Assembly: GCA_020341795.1 (NCBI GenBank) | Contig: CP070836.1 | Coordinates: 1,057,169-1,090,686, forward strand | From: Thermoplasmatales archaeon | GTDB taxonomy: Archaea; Thermoplasmatota; E2; DHVEG-1 | Reading direction: 5' to 3' | Length of the DNA: 33,518 bases | Shown here: piece after piece, positions 8,477-16,801 of the stretch | How positions within the stretch are numbered: position 1 is the first letter of the stretch | How the letters are laid out: each line of letters begins with the position of its first letter | The notes under the pieces: generated by a model | What the model saw: the letters and a program-made list of their open reading frames with translations, nothing else | Database searches by the model: none | Told to the model about the DNA's origin: nothing | Made by a program: the position numbers and the translations under genes

Positions 8477-9534
8477 TCGTCTTCCTCCGATAGCTTAGCA
8501 CCAGTTAAATGTAAAAATACTTCTTCTAGATTTGAGCGTCTAATATCTATTGCATCATAATCAATTGCTTCATGACGGAGAATTGACAATATTTCAAGAA
8601 CTCGTTCTTTGTGTTCAATATAAACTTCAATATCTCCATTATCTTCTTGTTTTGCATTAAAACCACTTTGCTTTAGAGCATCTATAGCATCTTCGGTTTT
8701 ACAGTTTTTAATATCAAGAATGCTTCCCTCACCAAATTTACGAATTAGTTCCTCTACAGACCCCTCAGCAATAATATTTCCTTTATGAATTATTGCAACA
8801 TGATCGGCAAGATACTCTGCTTCTTCCATATAATGAGTTGTAAGAAAAACTGTTTTTCCTTTATTTCTAAGGCCTGCAATTACTTCCCAAACTTCCCTTC
8901 TAGCTTTTGGATCAAGACCTGTTGAAGGTTCATCCAAAAAAACAATCTCGGGATTATTAACAAGTGAAATTGCAACACCAACACGTTGTTTAAGACCACC
9001 AGAAAGATTCATATAAAGTTTATTTTCTTGATCTTTTAAATCAAGATTGGCAATTATTTCATTAATACTTGCACGATTTTTGAACATTTTTTGAAAAAAC
9101 TCTAGCGTTTCACGAACAGTTAGTCTTTCAAAGGAGTGAAATTCTTGTGGCAAAACACCTATTCTTTCTTTAACCTGATCAAAAGAACTACTGATATCAT
9201 TACCAAGGATTTTTACAGCTCCAGCGGTTGGTACCCTGATTGATTCTATCATTTCAACAGTAGTTGTTTTGCCAGCACCATTTGGTCCTAAAAATGCAAA
9301 TACTTCACCTTTTTTAACTTTGAATGAAATATTGTTTACTGCAACAAGATCGCCATATTCTTTTCTAAGATTGGAAACCTCAATTGCAGATTCATCTGAA
9401 GAAATAGGATAACCAAATGTTACTTTTCCTTTTGTCGAGCAATAAGGACATATTACTTTTACAACTTCTCCATAACTACCTGAAGTGGTAATAGTATTAC
9501 CGCAATTAGGGCATTTAACAGTTCTCTCCATCAT
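8473..9534 (-). CDS. ABC exporter ATPase with N-terminal zinc ribbon
   Basis: ATP-binding subunit, 353 residues. All ABC motifs are present: Walker A GPNGAGKTTT, Q-loop LPQEF, signature LSGGLKQRV, Walker B VFLDEPSTGLDP and H-loop TTHYMEEAE. A C-terminal domain (about 265-345) of the DrrA/CcmA type follows. Unusually, residues 1-40 form a zinc ribbon (CPNCGNTI and CPYCSTKG). The open frame continues 31 codons upstream to 9627, but that part (IESILPLKIYNSFYIPSNIK) is hydrophobic and unlike the family; I prefer the ATG at 9534 (or the adjacent one at 9531). The start carries only a weak GAG ten bases upstream. Partner of the permease at 7364. Confidence 0.87.
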   Translation of the reverse strand: MMERTVKCPNCGNTITTSGSYGEVVKVICPYCSTKGKVTFGYPISSDESAIEVSNLRKEYGDLVAVNNISFKVKKGEVFAFLGPNGAGKTTTVEMIESIRVPTAGAVKILGNDISSSFDQVKERIGVLPQEFHSFERLTVRETLEFFQKMFKNRASINEIIANLDLKDQENKLYMNLSGGLKQRVGVAISLVNNPEIVFLDEPSTGLDPKARREVWEVIAGLRNKGKTVFLTTHYMEEAEYLADHVAIIHKGNIIAEGSVEELIRKFGEGSILDIKNCKTEDAIDALKQSGFNAKQEDNGDIEVYIEHKERVLEILSILRHEAIDYDAIDIRRSNLEEVFLHLTGAKLSEEDE

Positions 9535-9906
9535 AAAAATATCTCTTTTAATATTTGAGGGAATATAAAAACTATTATATATCTTTAAGGGTAAAATTGA
9601 CTCAATTGTTGGGATTTCTTCGAACATTTTCTCAGATTTTATATACTTTACGAGGATAAAATATAAACTGGTGTAAAATATGAATAAATAGAGATAAAGC
9701 CAATGATAGTTTAATGCTCTATCTTAGTATATATTTTGGTCGCATGTCATTTGTATTAATACCACCAAGAACTGTAAATGCATATTTGATCTTTGAAATA
9801 TTATAAAACAAATTAATAGATTTTTTTTAAAAATCTCTTTATAACTTTTTTTAATTAGGTAAATTTAATTACAAGACAATTATTGCTGTATCTTTGGAGA
9901 GAATCT
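9535..9906. other. Divergent intergenic region between the ABC ATPase and apgM genes
   Basis: AT-rich, 372 bases. CTTTATAAC near 9837 is a plausible TATA box for apgM. A 30-codon minus-strand frame with a TTG start (9811 down to 9719; contains KYAFTVLGGINTNDMRPK) looks coding-like but is too short to call; it may be the tail of a lost gene. No RNA gene is recognised. Confidence 0.4.
9896..9899 (+). promoter_or_regulatory. Shine-Dalgarno GGAG of apgM
   Basis: GGAG lies seven bases before the ATG at 9907 and so selects that codon over the upstream TTG at 9883. Confidence 0.65.
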
Positions 9907-11115
9907 ATGGATTTAGATTTTATATCTAAACTTGTTAAACCTGGAAAAACAAAAATTGTAATGCTTGTTCTTGATGGACTTGGAGGTCTTCCTATTAAAG
10001 AAGGTGGATTAACTGAACTTGAAACAGCAAAAACTCCAAATCTTGATAAGCTTGCTGAAAAAAGTATATGTGGGCTTCAAATACCTATCAGTGATGGTAT
10101 ATCACCAGGTAGTGGCCCAGGTCATCTAAGTTTTTTTGGGTATGATCCAATAAAATACCAAGTTGGTCGAGGAGTATTAGCTGCAAATGGCATTGATTTC
10201 GATCTTAAATCTATTGATGTTGCTGCTCGTGGTAATTTTTGCACAGTTGATGAAAATGGTAATGTTTTAGATCGTAGAGCAGGTCGGATTAGTACGGATG
10301 TAAATCAACAATTATGCAAGAAGTTATGTGATAATATTGAAATTCCAGGTGTTGAGATTTTTATTGAAACTATAAAAGAGCATCGTTTTCTACTAGTGAT
10401 AAGAGGGGAAGATTTATCTGCTGAATTATATGATACAGATCCACAAGCTATTGGTAAAAAACCTCATGAACCGAAATTGAAAAAAATAGGTTTTAACAAA
10501 ACAATAGATATTGTAAAAAGTTTTATTGACCAAGCAGGTAAAATTTTATCCGAAAATTATCCTGCAAATATGGTACTTCTTAGAGGTTTTTCAAAAAAAC
10601 CTGATTGGCCTCTTTTTCCTGATATATTTGGACTTAAAAGTGGTGCTATTTCTGCATATCCAATGTATAGAGGTCTTGCAAAACTTATTGGTATGAATCT
10701 TCTTGAAACAGGACAGACAATAGAAGGTGAATTCACAACACTTGAAAAAAATTGGAATGATTATGATTTCTTCTTTTTACATATTAAAAAAACTGATAGT
10801 TATGGTGAGGACGGTAATTTTTATTCAAAAGTAAAAATAATTGAAGAAGTAGATGGTTTAATCCCACGTTTGATGAATCTAAATCCAGATGTAATTGTAA
10901 TTACAGGTGATCATTCAACTCCTTCATTTTTAAAAATCCATAGTTGGCATCCAGTACCAACACTTATTTACTCGAAATATTGCAGACCAGATAACGTGAA
11001 AAATTTTGATGAGAAAAGTTGTATTACAGGAGGGCTTGGACCTCGACTTCCAGCAGTACAAATTATGCCAATTGCAATGGCAAATGCTCTTAGGTTAGAA
11101 AAGTTTGGTGCATAA
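9907..11115 (+). CDS. apgM: 2,3-bisphosphoglycerate-independent phosphoglycerate mutase, archaeal type
   Basis: Cytosolic enzyme of glycolysis and gluconeogenesis that interconverts 3- and 2-phosphoglycerate; 402 residues, the usual length for the archaeal ApgM family of the alkaline phosphatase superfamily. Recognised by VLDGLGGLP (metal Asp), ETAKTPNLDKLA, the active-site serine region SPGSGPGHLSFFGYDP, VAARGNFCT, DRRAGRI and the C-terminal metal motifs ITGDHSTPS and HSWHPVPTL. The start is the ATG at 9907 rather than the TTG eight codons earlier, because of the well placed GGAG. Appears monocistronic, followed by a long gene-poor stretch. Confidence 0.95.
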   Translation: MDLDFISKLVKPGKTKIVMLVLDGLGGLPIKEGGLTELETAKTPNLDKLAEKSICGLQIPISDGISPGSGPGHLSFFGYDPIKYQVGRGVLAANGIDFDLKSIDVAARGNFCTVDENGNVLDRRAGRISTDVNQQLCKKLCDNIEIPGVEIFIETIKEHRFLLVIRGEDLSAELYDTDPQAIGKKPHEPKLKKIGFNKTIDIVKSFIDQAGKILSENYPANMVLLRGFSKKPDWPLFPDIFGLKSGAISAYPMYRGLAKLIGMNLLETGQTIEGEFTTLEKNWNDYDFFFLHIKKTDSYGEDGNFYSKVKIIEEVDGLIPRLMNLNPDVIVITGDHSTPSFLKIHSWHPVPTLIYSKYCRPDNVKNFDEKSCITGGLGPRLPAVQIMPIAMANALRLEKFGA

Positions 11116-11261
11116 AAACAGACTAGTTAAGTACTTAATTTTTAATTCTTATTTTATGACAAAGTATAATTCAAATATTAAAAAGTAATGCGGGAATTGG
11201 GATATTTTTGTTAATAATTGTAAAAAAAAATTTTTATCTGTGGTACTCTAAACTCTAGAAA

Positions 11262-11478
11262 TCATTTTAGATCTTCTGCAGGTTCATTATTAGAAATTGA
11301 GCAATAAAGTTGAAACAATTTTACTACAATAATGACAATTGTCGCTAGTTGATTTATGATAGTAATCGGAATAGGTTTGGTTTATATCAGTTAATTTAGG
11401 AAAATTTTTATGTTGTAACCAAAGCATGACTAGATATAAGAACAACGACTCATGCTGTTGGACCAGGACTTTAAGATA
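11262..11478 (-). pseudogene. Relic of a small zinc-ribbon gene
   Basis: A minus-strand frame runs open from 11478 to 11290 and reads ...NFPKLTDINQTYSDYYHK then STSDNCHYCSKIVSTL before a stop. Moving one frame at about 11305 restores a plausible tail, YCSISNNEPAEDLK, followed by a stop at 11262. CHYC followed by YCS about ten residues later resembles a zinc ribbon that has lost a cysteine and acquired a frameshift. No upstream ribosome site is seen. The whole interval 11116-11767 has low coding density, and stop-broken plus-strand frames such as THAVGPGL and DTMVIDFGD also suggest decayed genes. Confidence 0.3.
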
Positions 11479-11516
11479 CTATGGTTATTGATTTCGGTGA
11501 TTAAAAAAAGGAAATC

Positions 11517-11594
11517 ATAATTATATGTTTTCATTGTGGATATCTTGAATATAAAGATGCTAATTTTTGCAGTGAATGTGATAAAAAAATATAA
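11517..11594 (+). pseudogene. Short zinc-ribbon reading frame without a normal start codon
   Basis: Plus-strand frame encoding ICFHCGYLEYKDANFCSECD then KKI and a stop. The CxxC, 12 residues, CxxC pattern is that of the short zinc-ribbon domains common at protein ends in archaea. An in-frame TAA precedes it, and only ATA or ATT codons are available as starts, although AAAGGA sits just upstream. It is either the surviving end of a longer gene or a small gene using a rare start codon. Confidence in the zinc ribbon is good, in expression low. Confidence 0.4.
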
Positions 11595-11630
11595 AATCTT
11601 ATAGATTAGCCATTTTATCTATTTTTCTTA

Positions 11631-11699
11631 ATTTTCTGCAAATTATTAATTTTTGTTTAAATTTTTTTTATTTTGCAGAAAATTTTTAAAAAACGTTTT
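11631..11699 (+). promoter_or_regulatory. Two-site operator-like element upstream of the zinc-ribbon gene
   Basis: Two inverted half-sites, ATTTTCTGCAAAT (11631-11643) and TTTTGCAGAAAAT (11671-11683), match as inverted repeats at 12 of 13 positions. Their TGCA centres are 37 bases apart, about 3.5 helical turns. The palindrome AAAACGTTTT follows at 11690-11699. A near copy with the same spacing and the same palindrome lies at 14566-14615. The arrangement fits paired Lrp/AsnC dimers bound to one DNA face; the bound protein is inferred to be the regulator encoded at 13590-14564. Confidence 0.5.
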
Positions 11700-11767
11700 A
11701 TGACTATCTAAACTGATACTAATATTAGATGACAAAAAAAAGATTTGAAAAAAATGGAGGAAAAAAA

Positions 11768-12022
11768 ATGAAAGAATGCGAGGAATGTGGTAAAAAACTT
11801 GGAATATTTCACGGTTATATTCATCCTACTTTAGGTAAAGATTATTTAATTTGCAGTGAGTGTTATGATAAAGTTTCAGAAAGTGTTAATCAATGGAGAG
11901 ATTTTGTAAATTCAAATTCATTTAACAATGATTCTCCACAAATTGAGATCCCTGAGATTACAAAAGATCTTATTTCAAAAGTTGGAAGTGTAAAAAGATT
12001 GTTTAAAACTGTTAAAGTTTAA
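11768..12022 (+). CDS. Small zinc-ribbon protein
   Basis: An 84-residue protein. The N-terminal half is a treble-clef or zinc-ribbon module, CEECGKKLG then ICSECYDKV (two CxxC pairs 22 residues apart) around HGYIHPTLGKDY. The C-terminal half is an acidic linker followed by a short basic segment (KVGSVKRLFKTVKV). There are no membrane helices. GGAGG at 11756-11760 sits seven bases before the ATG at 11768, so the 13 codons upstream are leader, not protein. It is preceded by the operator-like element at 11631 and followed 98 bases later by the MFS transporter, possibly co-transcribed. Biochemical role unknown. Confidence 0.8.
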   Translation: MKECEECGKKLGIFHGYIHPTLGKDYLICSECYDKVSESVNQWRDFVNSNSFNNDSPQIEIPEITKDLISKVGSVKRLFKTVKV

Positions 12023-12120
12023 TAAAATTTCATATTTTTAAATAATTATATTTAATATTTTTATATAAAAATATTTAAATTATGATTTAATTACTTATTT
12101 CAGGTATTGTTGGATAAATA

Positions 12121-13311
12121 ATGATTGATATTAAAAAAAGCAGGTATTCAAAATACTTCTTATTTTCAAGTCTTTACTTTATTCAAGGACTCATTTTAAC
12201 AATATCATGGGTAATTATACCTCTTTATTTTATTAAATTTGAAATATCTCTTCCTGTAACATCACTAGTTATTGGGATTGGAATGCTTCCATGGTCGATA
12301 AAATTTTTTTGGGGAGGTATCGTAGATTATTTCATTGAACATGGTAGAAAAAAATTCATTTTAATGGGAGGATTACTATTTGCCTTTGGTCTTTTTTCAC
12401 TTACTTTTATAGATCCAAAAGAGTATTTAGCATTGTTTACAATTTTTTTATTTCTCAGTGTTAACGGAATTGTTTTTCTAGATGTTGCAATAGATGCATG
12501 GGCAATTCAGACTTCTGAAGAAGAAGATCGAGGAAAAATAAGTGGCTCAATGTTTGCAGGGCAAAACAGTGGATATGTTGTAACTATTATTTTATTTACA
12601 TATATTGGCTTTAATTTTGGATACAACTATGTTTTTTTAATAGCAGCTCTAATTGCAATTATAATATCATTATTTCCGATTTTATTTGAAGAGAAAAAAA
12701 TAACAAGGAAAGATCAAAAAATAAAACAAATTTTAATAGGTGAATTTAAAAAGAAAAAAACACAAATCATATCGCTTTTTACATCTTTACTTTTTATTAG
12801 TTCAGGTATTATAATAGTAGCAATTCCAATGTTTTTATCAATTCAATTAAAACTTGATGATCCTTTTATTGGTGTTATTATTGCAACAGCTACTACAGCT
12901 CAAGCCATTGGTTGTATAATTGGTGGATATACCTCAGATAAATATGGCAGAAAAAAGATGCTTAATTTGTACATATCAATAAGTATTATTTTTATATTAT
13001 TAATCGTATTTGCAAAGACTTGGTTATTGTTACTAGTTATTTTAAGTATTTATAAATTTTTATATGGAGGGTATACAACAATTAATTTAGCACTACTTAT
13101 GGATACTACAAATCCAAAAATTGGTGCACTTCAGTTCTCAATTCTTGCAAGTCTTGCAAACTCAGGTTTGACAGGTGGAAATGCTGTTAGTGGATCATTT
13201 GTTACTTTGCTTGGTTTCACTAGAACATTTATTATGTGTGCATGGTTTTTAGGACCACCATTGTTAATTTTATATTTTATAAATTTAAAGAACAATATTA
13301 AAAATGGGTAA
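12121..13311 (+). CDS. Major facilitator superfamily transporter
   Basis: Polytopic membrane protein of 396 residues with about twelve hydrophobic helices in two halves separated by a basic cytoplasmic loop (FEEKKITRKDQKIKQILIGE). The signature between helices 2 and 3 is GGIVDYFIEHGRKKFIL and its second-half counterpart GGYTSDKYGRKKMLNLY. SWVIIPLYFIKFEIS and LDVAIDAWAIQTS recall the AmpG/acetyl-CoA transporter branch, so an organic or muropeptide-like solute is possible, but the substrate is not identifiable. The start ATG at 12121 follows GGATAAATA, a weak ribosome site. Downstream lies a regulator relic on the other strand. Confidence 0.85.
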   Translation: MIDIKKSRYSKYFLFSSLYFIQGLILTISWVIIPLYFIKFEISLPVTSLVIGIGMLPWSIKFFWGGIVDYFIEHGRKKFILMGGLLFAFGLFSLTFIDPKEYLALFTIFLFLSVNGIVFLDVAIDAWAIQTSEEEDRGKISGSMFAGQNSGYVVTIILFTYIGFNFGYNYVFLIAALIAIIISLFPILFEEKKITRKDQKIKQILIGEFKKKKTQIISLFTSLLFISSGIIIVAIPMFLSIQLKLDDPFIGVIIATATTAQAIGCIIGGYTSDKYGRKKMLNLYISISIIFILLIVFAKTWLLLLVILSIYKFLYGGYTTINLALLMDTTNPKIGALQFSILASLANSGLTGGNAVSGSFVTLLGFTRTFIMCAWFLGPPLLILYFINLKNNIKNG

Positions 13312-13349
13312 CTGGGTAAATTCTATAAATTCTTAAAATAACTTATTAA

Positions 13350-13551
13350 CTAGAATAACTCTTTAAAATTTCTTGCTTTATGAGATACTTTTACATGAAA
13401 ATATTTGTAAAATCTTATTGCATTTGGAAATTTAGCAGATGAATCTTCTATAGTTTGATGTAGTAGGTTGGTATCAGAAAAAATAAAATTGAATCACTAA
13501 ATCATTATATCCCAATACTTAATCAACCGACGGTAGGTGCTTGTTATTTTT
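13350..13551 (-). pseudogene. C-terminal relic of an Lrp/AsnC-type regulator
   Basis: Minus-strand frames match the end of the intact regulator next door. TNLLHQTIEDSSAKFPNAIR and FYKYFHVKVS align with NQLYNIMKDLSLKFPNSIKH and YKYFSVIKTS. Further upstream, a different frame gives LGYNDLVIQFYFF, matching IGYVDLELAFYL, after an in-frame stop. So about 65 codons of a former second RAM domain survive with at least one stop and one frame change, ending at a TAG at 13350. The corresponding N-terminal relic lies on the far side of the intact gene at 14885-15030. Confidence 0.65.
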
Positions 13552-13589
13552 AGATATTTAATTATTTTATTCAGTTCTTTAATAAAAAT

Positions 13590-14564
13590 TTATTCTTCTG
13601 AAAAAAGTCCCCATTTAGATGTTTTTATAACGCTAAAATACTTATAATGCTTTATTGAATTAGGAAATTTTAAAGATAAATCCTTCATAATATTATAAAG
13701 TTGATTAGCATTTTTTAAATAAAAAGCTAATTCAAGGTCAACATATCCTATTGATCGTTGAATTCCTTGTATATATGGGTGATTTTCAATATATTTGATA
13801 ATTTTGTTTATTTGATTATGATCTTTTAATATAATATCGCATTTGTAAAGATTATAACCTAATTTTGGCAAGTCAAGAAGGATTCTAAATCCCTTGATTA
13901 TTCCTAAATCCATAAGTTTTTTTATTCTATATCTAACAGTTGTTGTCGCTATATTAAGTTCTTTTGCAATATTTATAGTTGGAGTTCTTGCATTTGAATA
14001 TAGAAGTTTTATTATTTTATGATCAATTTCATCAATTTCAATATTATTTTTATTTCCACATACCATCGCTTTAACATTTTTTGGATTTTCTTCATCGGTT
14101 CCCTCTAATAAAAATGAATATCTATATCCATAAGAGGTATAAACAACTGAAAATACTTGTTGTGCAAAATAATCTCTGTATTTACTTAAAATATTCTCCC
14201 ATACATGATATGCTTTGTTTTCGTCTTTAACATAAGTATTAATTAGTAAATCATATTGTCCATCTAAAAGACAAACAGTATGTGTATATTTTACATTAAT
14301 AAAATAATCAATTATTTCATCTATCATCTCCGGTGAAGTATATTGAAAAGTAAAATAGAATCTATACCATGAATATCCTAATAAACTACTATTAGTTATA
14401 GGAATAAAATTTTTAATTAATCCTCTTTCCTGAAGCTTATTTACCCTATAAGCAACTACATCCTTGTGCATACCAACCTTTTTCCCAATTTGAGAAAAAG
14501 ATTGTCTTGAATTTAAATCAAGAGTATACAGTATTCTCCTATCCTTAACATCTAGTTTTTCCAT
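13590..14564 (-). CDS. Tandem-duplicated Lrp/AsnC-type transcriptional regulator
   Basis: DNA-binding regulator of 324 residues, about twice the length of ordinary Lrp/AsnC proteins. It contains two complete modules. Helix-turn-helix 1 (about 5-50; SFSQIGKKVGMHKDVVAYRV) is followed by RAM domain 1 (about 60-150). Helix-turn-helix 2 (about 175-225; TINIAKELNIATTTVRYRI) is followed by RAM domain 2 (about 230-315). Frame extends to a TTG at 14630, but the ATG at 14564 begins the usual MEKLDVKDRRIL sequence and is preferred. Operator-like half-site ATTTTCTGCAAAA begins two bases upstream of this ATG, suggesting autoregulation. Both neighbours on this strand are decayed relatives. Effector probably an amino acid or other small metabolite by family analogy; not known. 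Confidence 0.85.
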   Translation of the reverse strand: MEKLDVKDRRILYTLDLNSRQSFSQIGKKVGMHKDVVAYRVNKLQERGLIKNFIPITNSSLLGYSWYRFYFTFQYTSPEMIDEIIDYFINVKYTHTVCLLDGQYDLLINTYVKDENKAYHVWENILSKYRDYFAQQVFSVVYTSYGYRYSFLLEGTDEENPKNVKAMVCGNKNNIEIDEIDHKIIKLLYSNARTPTINIAKELNIATTTVRYRIKKLMDLGIIKGFRILLDLPKLGYNLYKCDIILKDHNQINKIIKYIENHPYIQGIQRSIGYVDLELAFYLKNANQLYNIMKDLSLKFPNSIKHYKYFSVIKTSKWGLFSEE

Positions 14565-14565
14565 G

Positions 14566-14615
14566 ATTTTCTGCAAAAGAACAATTTTTTTTGATTTAAA
14601 AACGTTTTGCGGAAT
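14566..14615. promoter_or_regulatory. Second copy of the two-site operator-like element
   Basis: ATTTTCTGCAAAA (14566-14578) and TTTTGCGGAAT (14605-14615), with centres 36 bases apart and an AAAACGTTTT palindrome at 14599-14608. Half-site sequence, orientation and spacing agree with 11631-11683. It lies between the regulator start (minus strand) and a decayed gene on the plus strand, so it could control both directions; the left half-site would be blocked when the regulator binds at its own start codon. Confidence 0.5.
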
Positions 14616-14673
14616 TTTTTGAAAAAACAAGTTAATTTTTTAATTTGCTCATTTAGATAATAATGGAAAAAAT

Positions 14674-14862
14674 GGAGGAAAGAAAAAAATGAAATAAATT
14701 ATTTCTGAATTTTATGTATTGATGTTGTTATTAGTCGACTTCATCACAGGTGCTAAAAATGTTTTGGTTTCCCTTGAAATTATGAATCAATCATCTGAAG
14801 ATAATGGTTCATATTATATAGCAAGTTATGATCATATTCAGATTTTTAATAACAATTTATAA
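14674..14862 (+). pseudogene. Decayed gene with intact ribosome site and a stop at codon 3
   Basis: GGAGG at 14674-14678 precedes ATG at 14689, but the third codon is TAA (ATG AAA TAA). The same frame is then open for 54 more codons to 14862: IISEFYVLMLLLVDFITGAK ... SLEIMNQSSEDNGSYYIASY ... and a stop. The leader (AAAAAATGGAGGAAAG, then A-rich, then ATGAAA) closely copies that of the zinc-ribbon gene at 11768. I read this as a gene killed by a nonsense mutation; an internal start at the ATG at 14722 would give a 46-residue protein. No family recognised. Confidence 0.45.
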
Positions 14863-14884
14863 AATTATACAAAAGTTGAAATAA

Positions 14885-15030
14885 AATTAAAGAGATTTTG
14901 TGATTCTGTACCTTCTTTTTAAAGATATCTTTATGAAAACCTACTTTTTTACCAATCTGAGAATAGGATTGTTGACGATTTTTTCTTAATTGATATATGA
15001 TTTTTTATCTTTTTAATATTTTTTCTCCAT
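14885..15030 (-). pseudogene. N-terminal relic of an Lrp/AsnC-type regulator
   Basis: Minus-strand frame reads KIIYQLRKNRQQSYSQIGKK then VGFHKDIFKKKVQ, directly comparable with RRILYTLDLNSRQSFSQIGKK and VGMHKDVVAYRVNKLQ of the intact regulator. An in-frame stop sits before KIIYQ, and homology fades after the helix-turn-helix. It is a fragment of about 45 codons with no function expected. The remaining bases of 14863-15161 are AT-rich with no other gene seen; AATATATATG near 15120 may serve the gene at 15162. Confidence 0.65.
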
Positions 15031-15161
15031 ATTTCTTTCATAAATACATTTTATATAACATTAAATCTTTTGAATGGCTAAAGTTAAAAAATTTTTTAAT
15101 TATTATTTATAATGGTAAATAATATATATGAAATTATTAATATTCTATAAGGATTAATTAT

Positions 15162-16801
15162 ATGATAGCAGTGAAAAAAAGAAGTAAAAAAATCAATATT
15201 TTGTTAACCATATTTATAATCATATTAATTGTCTTACCGGCTTTATATTTATATTACAGTAATATAGATGATGAAGAAAAACCATTGTATGGAATTTCTA
15301 AAAAAATTGATAATAAAATAAGTCCACTAACTCCTCAAGCTGTTTTTATAGAAATGCATCGAATAAGAAAAAAAGGGATAATCAACGTTATGATTAATGC
15401 AGGTGTAAATATATTCGATACATCACCTACAATAGGACGAGAAATACAACATATCCTAGAAGGAATAAGACTTGGTATAGGGTGGAATAAAAAACCAATT
15501 TTTAACTATAAAACAAAAATTGATGGATTTAAATGGGATGGAAAATTAGATTTCGAAACATGGGACACCGATTATATGAATCATATCATAAAAAAATCAG
15601 TTGAAGAGGAACAACAAACAGTTAAAATTGATTTTTTCTTTATCGAAAAAAATAAAAAGCTATTACAGACAGAAATAATTGAAAGCGAAGGTTTCAAAAT
15701 AATTTATGATTTTAGAAATGGAACATGGGATGGAGATGATTATTTCAATGACAGTGACGGATATGGACATTTTAATGGCACACATTTTGAAATGTGGTTT
15801 TCAATATATCAAACAGATTTTGATGGAGATAAAATACCTTATTGGACAGAAGTAAACATTCTTAATACAAATCCAAAAATTGATGATTCAAAACATGATC
15901 CAGATAAAGATGGAATATCAACAAGCTGGGAATGGAAATGGGGATATAATCCTTTTATATGGGATAATCATACATATCTAGATCCAGACAGAGATGGTTT
16001 GCAAAATATAGAAGAATTCACTATGGAAAAATGGCTTGCTAATCCATTTTACCAAGATATTTATATTGAAGTTGATGAAATGGAAAAAGCACCTTTTAGA
16101 TTATTTGAAATAAAAAATGAAGATGGTAAAATCCTGCCAAGAATTAAGAGATCACGGCTTGATGGATGGGATCATGTATTCTGGGAGGAATCTCAACAAA
16201 TGTTAATGGAACGATTCAACGAACATGGAATAACTGTTCATATTGATGATGGAATTATGGGTGGTGGTGGTGACAAATTACCATTTAGTCAAAACCCTGG
16301 AGCGCATATGTTTCCCGAGGGAGTAATAGCAGGATTTATAAAAATAATTTCTCAGATGAAAGAAAGGGAATATTCAGATATTTAGCAGTCATCCATGGCG
16401 GTGGATGGTGTGCACCACAGGATGAAAAAAATTTACATGATTGTATGACAGTACCAAGTAATAAAAAATTTTTCGAAAGTCAACTTAATATGGCAATAAC
16501 CCCCAGAACAAAAAGAATTGGAAGAGCAATTCAAGTAATTCATGAACTTGGTCACAGTCTTGGTTTTAATAACATGGGAGGAGTTGATAATTCAAGCAAA
16601 AACTTTGGAGATCCTCCAGATTACCCATGGCATGATTATGTCAGCGTGATGAACTATGATTACTTTAGACAAAGATACTTTGATTATTCAGATGGTTCAC
16701 ACGGTGAAAACGATTTTGATGATTGGAGCAATGCTGATCTTACAATCTTTCAAAAAACAATTGATGACACATATGGTATTGAATGGGAAAGAAAATATTA
16801 A
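15162..16801 (+). pseudogene. Secreted calcium-repeat, metzincin-like protein, broken by a frameshift
   Basis: Two adjacent frames (15162-16385 and the one ending at 16801) are one gene of about 546 codons. It begins with AAGGA eight bases before the ATG, a basic N-terminus and one membrane helix, then an unrecognised domain (about 40-205). Calcium-type repeats follow (about 205-295: DSDGYGHFNG, DFDGDKIPYWTE, DPDKDGISTSWEW, DPDRDGLQNIEE), then a metzincin-like domain with HELGHSLGF (His about 461) and SVMNY. The right half parallels the gene at 5301. Adding one T at 16335-16337 or one A at 16340-16344 joins the frames and yields NNFSDERKGIFRYLAVIHGG, which aligns with the paralogue. Real mutation or homopolymer sequencing error cannot be told apart here. 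The TAA overlaps the stop of the convergent peptidase gene. Confidence 0.8.

Noticed and set aside
9535-9627. 31-codon N-terminal extension of the ABC ATPase
   Set aside because: The zinc ribbon starts just after two ATG codons at 9534 and 9531; the extension is hydrophobic and resembles nothing in the family.
9719-9811. 30-codon minus-strand frame before the ABC ATPase gene
   Set aside because: Too short and without an ATG or ribosome site; it might be a relic but there is no homologue to compare.
16321-16400. Programmed -1 ribosomal frameshift in the second metzincin-like gene
   Set aside because: No X XXY YYZ slippery heptamer is in frame near the joint and no following stem is evident; the intact paralogue needs no frameshift.
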